Source: Gracilibacteraceae bacterium (lineage in GTDB: Bacteria; Bacillota; Desulfitobacteriia; Desulfitobacteriales; Syntrophobotulaceae). From it: a DNA stretch of 7,799 bases. This document shows positions 1 through 5,076 of this stretch, one piece after another. Location of the stretch: positions 1-7,799 of the forward strand of contig JAISEW010000156.1 of the NCBI GenBank assembly GCA_031263945.1. Reading direction: 5' to 3'. Made by a program: the position numbers and the translations under genes. The notes under the pieces are model-generated. The model was not told where the DNA came from. It searched no databases and saw nothing but the letters and a program-made list of their open reading frames with translations. Numbering within the stretch: the stretch's first letter is position 1; each line of letters starts with the position of its first letter.

Positions 1-492
1 GAAGTATTCTTTGATTATATTTGCCCGCATTGCCTGCGGGGCCATGAGTACCTGACGGAACTGCTGCCGCGCTATCCCGGCCTCGAAGTCGAGTGGCGCC
101 CCTGTGAGGCCCACCCCCGCCCGGAGCAGTACGGCAAGCACAGCGATTTATGCGCCCGCGGGATGTATTTCGCGCTGGAACACGGCGCCGATCTGGCGGA
201 GTACCACCGCGGAATGTATGACGCCGCTCTGGTAAAACTCGCGGACATTGAGGATATAGCCGTTATCGCGGAAATAATGAGCGGGCTGCCCGAGCCGCGC
301 GGGCTGCTCGCCGCCCTCTCCGGCCGCAGGTATGAGGACAGGCTGGCGGAAAATAACCGGCTGGCCTGGGAGACATATGGGTTTCCCGCCGTGCCGTCAT
401 ACCGCCTGGGCGAAAACACGCTGGAATCAGAACTGGGCGTTGGGGTGAGCCGAGAGAGCCTGGCGGCTTTTCTCGACCGATATGGGCGGTAA
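1..492 (+). CDS. DsbA-family thioredoxin-fold oxidoreductase (5' end cut off by the window)
   Basis: The frame is open from base 1 to a TAA at 490-492, giving 163 residues. The first visible residues form a beta strand leading straight into C-P-H-C (visible residues 8-11), the redox dithiol of a DsbA-type thioredoxin fold. Near the C terminus, G-F-P-A-V-P-S-Y contains the Val-Pro (Pro132) expected for the cis-proline loop that packs against the active site. The helical stretch between them fits the DsbA insertion domain. The family (DsbA, FrnE, 2-hydroxychromene-2-carboxylate isomerase-like) makes, breaks or shuffles disulfides; which of these applies here cannot be decided. In such proteins the CxxC usually lies 10-15 residues from the start, so probably only a few codons are missing. 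That would leave no room for a signal peptide and suggests a cytoplasmic protein, but the true start is outside the window. The gene ends 202 bases before rpsB, which has its own promoter, so it is probably a separate transcription unit. Confidence 0.82.
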   Translation, partial: EVFFDYICPHCLRGHEYLTELLPRYPGLEVEWRPCEAHPRPEQYGKHSDLCARGMYFALEHGADLAEYHRGMYDAALVKLADIEDIAVIAEIMSGLPEPRGLLAALSGRRYEDRLAENNRLAWETYGFPAVPSYRLGENTLESELGVGVSRESLAAFLDRYGR

Positions 493-546
493 GGATCCAT
501 ATTCCTTAACCTGTTGACGATAAAAGATCGGGGGAAGGAAAAAAAT

Positions 547-575
547 TTGCTAACCTCTCTGTGATGTGGTATAAT
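547..575 (+). promoter_or_regulatory. sigma-70/sigma-A type promoter of the rpsB operon
   Basis: The -35 box is TTGCTA (547-552) and the -10 box is a perfect TATAAT (570-575), separated by exactly 17 bases. A TG one base before the -10 (567-568) makes it an extended -10 promoter. Transcription would start near 581-583, giving an rpsB leader of about 112 bases. This is the strongest promoter-like site I found in the window, as expected for a ribosomal protein operon. The rest of the 493-546 stretch holds only a weak 6-bp inverted repeat just after the upstream stop (490-508) without a T tract. Confidence 0.8.
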
Positions 576-612
576 TCCGGCAGTGGATTTTTTGCAAAAT
601 ACACACGCGGAA

Positions 613-668
613 GGACCGGCGTCCGGTTCCCTGTCTCAGGGCGGCCGCCGGAGCGATGTCCGCGGCGG
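613..668 (+). promoter_or_regulatory. structured rpsB mRNA leader (two GC-rich hairpins)
   Basis: Two adjacent stem-loops can be drawn in the rpsB 5' untranslated region. The first pairs 613-619 with 623-629 around a three-base loop (one G-U pair). The second pairs 645-649 with 664-668 and continues 650-652 with 659-661, with a two-base bulge (662-663) and a six-base loop. The second stem ends 12 bases before the Shine-Dalgarno sequence. Ribosomal protein S2 is known to repress its own mRNA through the rpsB leader in E. coli. A similar role here is inference from position and structure; I do not recognise the hairpins as a named RNA family. Confidence 0.4.
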
Positions 669-679
669 AAAAAAACAGG

Positions 680-689
680 AAAGGGGGTG
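680..689 (+). promoter_or_regulatory. rpsB ribosome binding site
   Basis: AAAGGGGGTG differs by one base from the ideal complement of the 16S rRNA 3' end (AAAGGAGGTG). It ends five bases before the ATG at 695. It decides the start: an in-frame ATG at 656 would add 13 residues, but that ATG lies inside the second leader hairpin, has no Shine-Dalgarno sequence, and the extra residues are not part of the S2 family. Confidence 0.8.
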
Positions 690-694
690 TTACA

Positions 695-1414
695 ATGGCT
701 GTTGTTTCTATGAAACAATTATTGGAGGCCGGCGTACACTTCGGGCATCAAACAAGGCGCTGGAACCCCAAAATGGCTCGCTACATTTTCACGGAGCGGA
801 ACGGCATCTACATCATCGACTTGCAAAAAACCGTGAAAAAAGTGGATGAAGCCTACAATTTTGTGCGCGATCTGGCCCAGGCGGGCGGCAGCATCCTTTT
901 TGTCGGCACCAAAAAACAGGCGCAGGAGACCGTAAAAGAAGAGGCGGACCGCTGCGGCATGTTTTACGTCAACGAGCGCTGGCTCGGCGGGATGCTGACT
1001 AACTTCCAGACCATCCAGAAACGCGTGGACCGTTTACGCGAATTGGAAAAAATGGAAGAGGGCGGCGTTTTTGAGGTGCTGCCCAAAAAAGAGGTGGCCT
1101 CGCTCAAACACGAGATGGGAAAACTGGAGCGTTTTCTCGGCGGCATCAAAGATATGAAAAAACTGCCCAGCGCGGTGTTCGTCGTCGATCCGCGCAAAGA
1201 GCGCATCGCTGTGGCGGAAGCTCGCAAGTTGAATATTCCGCTCATCGGGATCGTCGACACCAACTGCGACCCGGATGAGATCGACGTGGTCATCCCGGCA
1301 AACGACGACGCGATCAAATCAGTCAAGCTCCTGACCGGGCGCATGGCTGACGCGGTCGTCGAGGGCCTGCAGGGCGGGCTGGACGATCAGGGGGAAGACG
1401 CGGAGGCCGATTGA
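695..1414 (+). CDS. rpsB: 30S ribosomal protein S2
   Basis: The product is a 239-residue protein, the normal bacterial S2 length. S2 binds late to the head of the 30S subunit, next to S1 where present, and is needed for translation initiation. Family hallmarks are visible in order: the N-terminal M-K-Q-L-L-E-A-G-V-H-F-G-H (6-18), R-W-N-P-K-M just after, F-V-G-T-K-K-Q-A, E-R-W-L-G-G-M-L-T-N-F in the coiled-coil region, and V-V-D-P-R-K-E-R followed by D-T-N-C-D-P and I-P-A-N-D-D-A in the C-terminal half. The C terminus ends in a short acidic tail (about eight D/E among the last dozen residues). It is the first gene after the promoter at 547-575, and tsf follows after 37 bases, the near-universal bacterial pairing. 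ATG start with a near-perfect Shine-Dalgarno sequence. Confidence 0.98.
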   Translation: MAVVSMKQLLEAGVHFGHQTRRWNPKMARYIFTERNGIYIIDLQKTVKKVDEAYNFVRDLAQAGGSILFVGTKKQAQETVKEEADRCGMFYVNERWLGGMLTNFQTIQKRVDRLRELEKMEEGGVFEVLPKKEVASLKHEMGKLERFLGGIKDMKKLPSAVFVVDPRKERIAVAEARKLNIPLIGIVDTNCDPDEIDVVIPANDDAIKSVKLLTGRMADAVVEGLQGGLDDQGEDAEAD

Positions 1415-1417
1415 GTT

Positions 1418-1433
1418 GTGGGCAAGCGCCCAC
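1418..1433 (+). promoter_or_regulatory. intercistronic hairpin between rpsB and tsf
   Basis: GTGGGC (1418-1423) and GCCCAC (1428-1433) form a perfect six-pair stem with an AAGC loop, lying between the rpsB stop (1412-1414) and the tsf Shine-Dalgarno (1437-1442). No T run follows, so it is not a standard intrinsic terminator. It could slow 3' exonuclease, set the S2:EF-Ts ratio, or influence loading at tsf; which of these is not shown by the sequence. Confidence 0.5.
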
Positions 1434-1451
1434 GTTGGGAGGAAAATATAT

Positions 1452-2105
1452 ATGGCTGAGATCAGCGCCGCCCAGGTCAAAGAACTGCGGGAGAGAACCG
1501 GCGCCGGTATGCTGGACTGCAAGAAGGCCCTCGTCCAATGTGAAGGCGATATAGACAAAGCGATCGACGCTCTGAGGGAAAAGGGCCTGGCCGCCGCGGC
1601 GAAAAAAGAAGGCCGCGTGGCGGCGGAAGGTTTGGTGGAATCGTATATCCACGGCGGCGGCCGTATAGGCGTCCTGGTGGAAGTGAACTGCGAGACGGAT
1701 TTTGTCGCCCGCAGTGAGGATTATCACCGTTTCGTCCGCGATATCGCCATGCAGATAGCCGCCGCCCGGCCGGAATATGTGACCACGAGCGACATACCGG
1801 CCGAGATCCTGGAGCACGAACGGGAAATATTGCGGGCGCAGGCCCTGAACGAGGGGAAACCGGCACAGATCGCGGAAAAAATGATCGAAGGCCGCATCGG
1901 CAAGTTTTATAAGGAAGTTTGCCTGATGGAACAGCCTTTTGTCAAGGATCCGGACAAAACCATCAAAGAGATACTGCTCGACCAGATCGCCAAGGTAGGC
2001 GAAAAAATCTCCATTCGCCGTTTCGCCCGTTTTGAGCTGGGCGAGGGCATCGAGAAAAAACAGAGCAATTTCGCGGATGAGGTAATGAGAGAAATAGAAC
2101 GCTGA
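1452..2105 (+). CDS. tsf: translation elongation factor Ts (short form)
   Basis: EF-Ts is the guanine nucleotide exchange factor that strips GDP from EF-Tu so that it can reload with GTP. The 217-residue protein starts with a UBA-like domain (V-K-E-L-R-E-R-T-G-A-G-M-L-D-C-K-K-A-L, 9-27), which docks on the EF-Tu G domain. It carries the signature T-D-F-V at 82-85, whose Asp and Phe insert into EF-Tu and displace the magnesium-binding region. The rest is one core domain ending in an E-x-K-K-Q-S-N-F type tail. At 217 residues it is much shorter than E. coli (283) or B. subtilis (about 290), so it lacks one of the duplicated core subdomains; this short form is normal in several phyla and is not a truncation. 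Start choice: ATG 1452 has GGGAGG at 1437-1442, nine bases upstream; the in-frame ATG at 1416 would add 12 residues encoded by the intercistronic hairpin. Confidence 0.97.
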   Translation: MAEISAAQVKELRERTGAGMLDCKKALVQCEGDIDKAIDALREKGLAAAAKKEGRVAAEGLVESYIHGGGRIGVLVEVNCETDFVARSEDYHRFVRDIAMQIAAARPEYVTTSDIPAEILEHEREILRAQALNEGKPAQIAEKMIEGRIGKFYKEVCLMEQPFVKDPDKTIKEILLDQIAKVGEKISIRRFARFELGEGIEKKQSNFADEVMREIER

Positions 2106-2117
2106 CCGGCGAAAAGA

Positions 2118-2140
2118 GAACACGTCCAGTGTTCTTTTTT
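2118..2140 (+). terminator. intrinsic terminator or attenuator after tsf
   Basis: GAACAC (2118-2123) and GTGTTC (2129-2134) form a perfect six-pair stem with a five-base loop, immediately followed by six T (2135-2140). The A/G run before the stem can pair with the T tract to extend it on the opposite strand too. It lies 13 bases after the tsf stop and 60 bases before the pyrH start. It has modest GC in the stem, so partial read-through into pyrH is likely. Confidence 0.75.
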
Positions 2141-2200
2141 CATGTCCGGCAAGAGGAAAAACTTTTTCAGCGTTGAAATAATAGATATGCGGAGGCGGGT

Positions 2201-2920
2201 ATGAAAGAAGCGCGTTACAGGCGGATCATCCTTAAAATCAGCGGCGAGGCGCTGGCCGGCGAGGAAGGATACGGGATCTCGCCGCAGACAGTAAAGACCG
2301 TGGCCGCTCAGGTGCGAGACATACGCCAGTTGGGCGTGGAAATCGGCATGGTCGTGGGCGGCGGCAATCTGTGGCGCGGCGTGACCGGCAGCGCGATGGG
2401 GATGGACCGGGCGACGGCCGACCATATGGGGATGCTGGCCACGGTGATGAACGCTCTGGCCCTTCAGGACGCGCTCGAGCAAGAAGGCGTGTACACCAGG
2501 GTCCTTTCCGCCATCGAAATGCGGCAGATCGCCGAGCATTATATCCGGCGGCGCGCCATCAGGCATATGGAAAAAGGCCGGGTCGTCATCTTCGCCGCCG
2601 GCACCGGCAATCCTTTTTTTTCCACAGATACGGCGGCGGCTCTCCGCGCGGCGGAAACAGAAGCGGAAGTCATCCTGATGGCGAAAATGGTGGACGGCGT
2701 TTACGACGACGATCCGCACCAAAATCCGGCCGCGTCCAAGTTTGAACGCCTGACTTATTTTGATATCCTGAACCGCGGTCTGGGCGTCATGGATTCCACC
2801 GCCGCTTCGCTCTGCATGGACAACAACATACCGCTCATCGTTTTTGACCTGAACCAAACCGGCAATATCCTCAAAGCTGTGCAGGGGCAGATGATAGGCA
2901 CATATGTAGGGAGGGATTAA
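2201..2920 (+). CDS. pyrH: UMP kinase
   Basis: The enzyme phosphorylates UMP to UDP with ATP, the committed step to UTP and CTP in bacteria; it is a hexamer of the amino acid kinase fold, unrelated to eukaryotic UMP/CMP kinases. The 239 residues match the usual length. Motifs run in order: K-I-S-G-E-A-L (12-18, phosphate-binding lysine), G-G-G-N-L-W-R-G (53-60), D-H-M-G-M-L-A-T (74-81, UMP contacts), G-T-G-N-P-F-F-S-T-D (134-143) and D-G-V-Y-x-D-D-P (165-172, ATP-side loop). ATG start with GGAGG at 2191-2195, five bases upstream. A terminator-like hairpin precedes the gene and I found no convincing promoter in 2141-2200, so expression probably depends on read-through from tsf. The FFST codons include eight consecutive T (2614-2621). 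The stop lies one base before the frr start. Confidence 0.97.
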   Translation: MKEARYRRIILKISGEALAGEEGYGISPQTVKTVAAQVRDIRQLGVEIGMVVGGGNLWRGVTGSAMGMDRATADHMGMLATVMNALALQDALEQEGVYTRVLSAIEMRQIAEHYIRRRAIRHMEKGRVVIFAAGTGNPFFSTDTAAALRAAETEAEVILMAKMVDGVYDDDPHQNPAASKFERLTYFDILNRGLGVMDSTAASLCMDNNIPLIVFDLNQTGNILKAVQGQMIGTYVGRD

Positions 2921-2921
2921 C

Positions 2922-3482
2922 GTGGATTTGGAGGACATCGTTCGCGTCACCGAAGAAAAAATGAAGAAAACCCTGGATATCCTGAGCAAAGATTTACGCG
3001 CGGTACGGGCCGGACTGGCTTCTCCCGGCATGTTGGACAAAATAACGGCGGACTATTACGGCACGCAGACCCAGATCAGCCAGATGGCTAATATCGCGGT
3101 AGCCGACCCGCGCACGCTGACGATCCAGCCCTGGGACAAGACCGCGATTGCCGCCGTGGAGAAAGCGATCCTGAAATCGGATCTCGGCATCACGCCGGCC
3201 AATGACGGCGCGGTCATCCGTCTGGTCGTCCCTCAGCTGACGGCGGAGCGCCGGCAGGAGATCGTGAAATCCGTGAAAAAACGGGCGGAGGAAGCGCGCG
3301 TCTCCCTGCGCAATATTCGCCGCGACGGTCTGGAAGAGATCAAGAAAACCGAAAAAGAAAAGTTGTGTTCGGAGGACGAGGCGAAAAAAAATCAGGACCG
3401 CGTCCAGAAACTGACGGATAAGTATATCAAAGATGTAGATTCCGCGCTGGAAACCAAGGAAAAAGAGATCATCGCGGTGTGA
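2922..3482 (+). CDS. frr: ribosome recycling factor
   Basis: RRF works with EF-G after termination to split the 70S ribosome and release mRNA and tRNA. The 186-residue length is typical (E. coli 185). The three-helix-bundle domain is formed by the N-terminal part and the C-terminal half, including R-N-I-R-R-D (130-135), the strongly conserved arginine patch that contacts 23S rRNA. The early motif is R-A-G-L-A-S-P, where many family members read R-T-G-R-A-S-P, a small variation. The start is GTG at 2922, one base after the pyrH stop, with AGGGAGGG at 2908-2915 inside the end of pyrH; translation is therefore probably coupled to pyrH. The stop overlaps or directly abuts the uppS start. Confidence 0.97.
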   Translation: MDLEDIVRVTEEKMKKTLDILSKDLRAVRAGLASPGMLDKITADYYGTQTQISQMANIAVADPRTLTIQPWDKTAIAAVEKAILKSDLGITPANDGAVIRLVVPQLTAERRQEIVKSVKKRAEEARVSLRNIRRDGLEEIKKTEKEKLCSEDEAKKNQDRVQKLTDKYIKDVDSALETKEKEIIAV

Positions 3483-3484
3483 CG

Positions 3485-4204
3485 ATGGAACTGCTGACAG
3501 ACCCGCGGCATGTGGCGATCATCATGGACGGCAACGGCCGTTGGGCCGAGCGGCGCGGGTTGCCGCGCAGTTTTGGCCATCGGGCCGGCGTGGAAGCCCT
3601 GCGGCGGGTGGTGCGGCACAGCGCGGATCTAGGGATCCGCTATCTGACAGTATATGCCTTTTCTACCGAAAATTGGAAAAGACCGCGCCGCGAAATTAAT
3701 TTTCTCTTTGGTCTCTTGCGGGAGTATTTTCAAAAGACCGTCGAAGAACTGCACGCCATGCGGGTGCGCATACGCATAATCGGGGATATGACCCCTTTCC
3801 CCGCCGACGTGCGGGATCTGGCGGCGAAGGCCGGTCAGCGGACGCGCGAGAATGGCGGTCTCCGTTTGCAGATAGCCCTGAATTACGGCGGCCGGGCCGA
3901 GATCGTCAAGGCGGCGCGGGCTCTGGCGGCGGAAGCGCGGGAGGGTTCTCTCACCCCCGCCGAGATCGACGAAGACCGTTTTGCCCTCTATCTCCATACC
4001 GCCGGCCTGCCCGATCCGGAGCTGGTGATCCGCACTTCCGGCGAGTCGCGTCTCAGCAATTTTCTGCTCTGGCAAACGGCTTACGCCGAGCTGGTCGTCA
4101 CCGATCTGTGCTGGCCGGATTTTGACGAAGCCGCTCTGGAAAACGCCCTGACGGAATACCGGCGCCGGGATCGCCGCTTTGGCTCTGTGCGGAGGGAAAA
4201 ATGA
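3485..4204 (+). CDS. uppS: undecaprenyl diphosphate synthase (cis-prenyltransferase)
   Basis: UppS condenses eight isopentenyl diphosphates in cis onto farnesyl diphosphate to make the C55 lipid carrier for peptidoglycan and other wall polymers. Hallmarks are M-D-G-N-G-R-W-A (14-21) with the catalytic Asp15, F-G-H-R-x-G (30-35), F-S-T-E-N-W (59-64), and R-T-S-G-E-S-R-L-S-N-F (183-193), which binds Mg and the IPP diphosphate. The length, 239 residues, is normal. The start is uncertain: ATG 3485 is chosen because family members usually begin a few residues before the H-V-A-I-I-M-D strand, but GTG 3479 (adding two residues) would overlap the frr stop. Neither has a good Shine-Dalgarno sequence, so translation is likely coupled to frr termination. 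The TGA stop (4202-4204) overlaps the cdsA start. Confidence 0.96.
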   Translation: MELLTDPRHVAIIMDGNGRWAERRGLPRSFGHRAGVEALRRVVRHSADLGIRYLTVYAFSTENWKRPRREINFLFGLLREYFQKTVEELHAMRVRIRIIGDMTPFPADVRDLAAKAGQRTRENGGLRLQIALNYGGRAEIVKAARALAAEAREGSLTPAEIDEDRFALYLHTAGLPDPELVIRTSGESRLSNFLLWQTAYAELVVTDLCWPDFDEAALENALTEYRRRDRRFGSVRREK

Positions 4205-4992
4205 TGATCATCCGTGTCCTCAGCGCCCTCGTTTTAGCGCCTTTGTTTCTTTTCCTCATATATCTCGGCGGGAAATACCTGGCGACGGCCATCGTGCTGC
4301 TCTCCCTCCTCGCTCTGCGGGAATACTTTAATATCGGCCGCAAAGCCGGCTGGCTGCGGGAGGAGATATGGCCTTCCGTGCTGTGCGCCGCGTGGCTCGC
4401 GCTGTTCTGGCTGGATTTTCAAAGCTGGCTCCTGCCGGCCCTTTATTTTTGTTTTTTTCTGCTCATGGCGCGCTATGTCCTGGTGTTCCCCGCCGTTTCT
4501 TTCCTGGAAATCATCTTCCAGATCTCCGCGTTCTTCTATCCGGTCATTTTTTTTACATATCTGCAGCGGCTGCGGGACTTGCCCGACGGCTTTACCTGGT
4601 GTCTTTTCGCGGTTTTGACCGTATGGCTGACGGACAGCGCCGCTTTTTTTATCGGTTCGGCCTTTGGCCGGCATAAACTGGCCCCCCGCGTCAGCCCGAA
4701 TAAATCCGTTGAGGGCTCGGCGGCCGGTCTGATCGTCGCCGTCGCTTTCGGCGGCGCTTTCGCCTTCACCGTCCGGCTGGCCCCGCTTTGGCTGGCCGCT
4801 CCGCTCGCTCTGGCCATCAGCGTCACCGCTCAGTTGGGCGACCTGTTCGAGTCGGCGCTGAAACGGGCGGCGGACATCAAGGATTCCGGCCGGGTCATCC
4901 CCGGGCACGGCGGCATACTCGACCGTTTTGACAGTTTTCTCCTCGCCGTGCCGCTGGTTTACTACACGCTTTTCGTCTATTTCGGGAATTAA
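4201..4992 (+). CDS. cdsA: phosphatidate cytidylyltransferase (CDP-diglyceride synthetase)
   Basis: CdsA makes CDP-diacylglycerol from CTP and phosphatidate, the branch point for all bacterial phospholipids. The 263-residue protein is strongly hydrophobic with about seven or eight membrane segments, starting at residues 5-25. The family signature is complete near the C terminus: S-x-L-K-R-x4-K-D-S-x3-I-P-G-H-G-G-I-x-D-R-F-D (218-244), with the acidic residues that bind the metal and CTP. An ATGA overlap joins it to uppS. A second in-frame ATG at 4204 is a possible start: GGAGGG at 4191-4196 lies four bases from the first ATG and seven from the second. This is where the conserved order ends; dxr and rseP, which commonly follow, are not here. 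No clear terminator follows. Confidence 0.96.
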   Translation: MMIIRVLSALVLAPLFLFLIYLGGKYLATAIVLLSLLALREYFNIGRKAGWLREEIWPSVLCAAWLALFWLDFQSWLLPALYFCFFLLMARYVLVFPAVSFLEIIFQISAFFYPVIFFTYLQRLRDLPDGFTWCLFAVLTVWLTDSAAFFIGSAFGRHKLAPRVSPNKSVEGSAAGLIVAVAFGGAFAFTVRLAPLWLAAPLALAISVTAQLGDLFESALKRAADIKDSGRVIPGHGGILDRFDSFLLAVPLVYYTLFVYFGN

Positions 4993-5018
4993 CAGCGTAA
5001 TACTCGGGATTCCCTAAA

Positions 5019-5029
5019 GAAACTGTTTC
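5019..5029. other. small perfect inverted repeat in the cdsA-sensor gap
   Basis: GAAAC-T-GTTTC is an 11-base perfect palindrome in the 84-base gap before the hydrogenase-like gene. Nearby, GGGAAT (4984-4989) can pair with ATTCCC (5009-5014), but no T tract follows. The palindrome could be an operator half-site pair or chance; an 11-base palindrome is not rare enough to stand on its own. Confidence 0.2.
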
Positions 5030-5076
5030 CTTGGCCGATAAATAAAACAGGAATATAACGATTTGGAGAGATTGGA

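Noticed and set aside
514..519. TTGACG as an upstream -35 box before rpsB
   Set aside because: The bases 17 downstream (537-542) are GGAAAA, not a -10; the promoter at 547-575 is far better.
656..694. Upstream ATG extending rpsB by 13 residues
   Set aside because: It lies in the leader hairpin without a ribosome binding site, and the extension is not part of the S2 family.
1323..3040. Long open frames on the minus strand (about 266 and 377 codons) opposite tsf and pyrH
   Set aside because: They lie entirely opposite well-identified conserved genes, have no recognisable protein motifs or ribosome binding sites, and are expected by-products of GC-rich codon usage.
4234..4908. Minus-strand open frame of about 224 codons opposite cdsA
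   Set aside because: Its translation is a low-complexity Q/E/R/G-rich mirror of a membrane protein gene, with no family resemblance.
4928..4933. Perfect TTGACA -35 box near the end of cdsA
   Set aside because: No acceptable -10 lies 16-18 bases downstream; the bases encode the conserved F-D-S of the CdsA signature.
4984..5014. GGGAAT/ATTCCC inverted repeat as a terminator after cdsA
   Set aside because: The loop is 19 bases and no T tract follows.
5031..5059. Promoter-like pair TTGGCC and TATAAC with 17-base spacing before the sensor gene
   Set aside because: Transcription would start at about 5066, inside the Shine-Dalgarno sequence, leaving only about 11 bases of leader. Without mapping data I do not call it.
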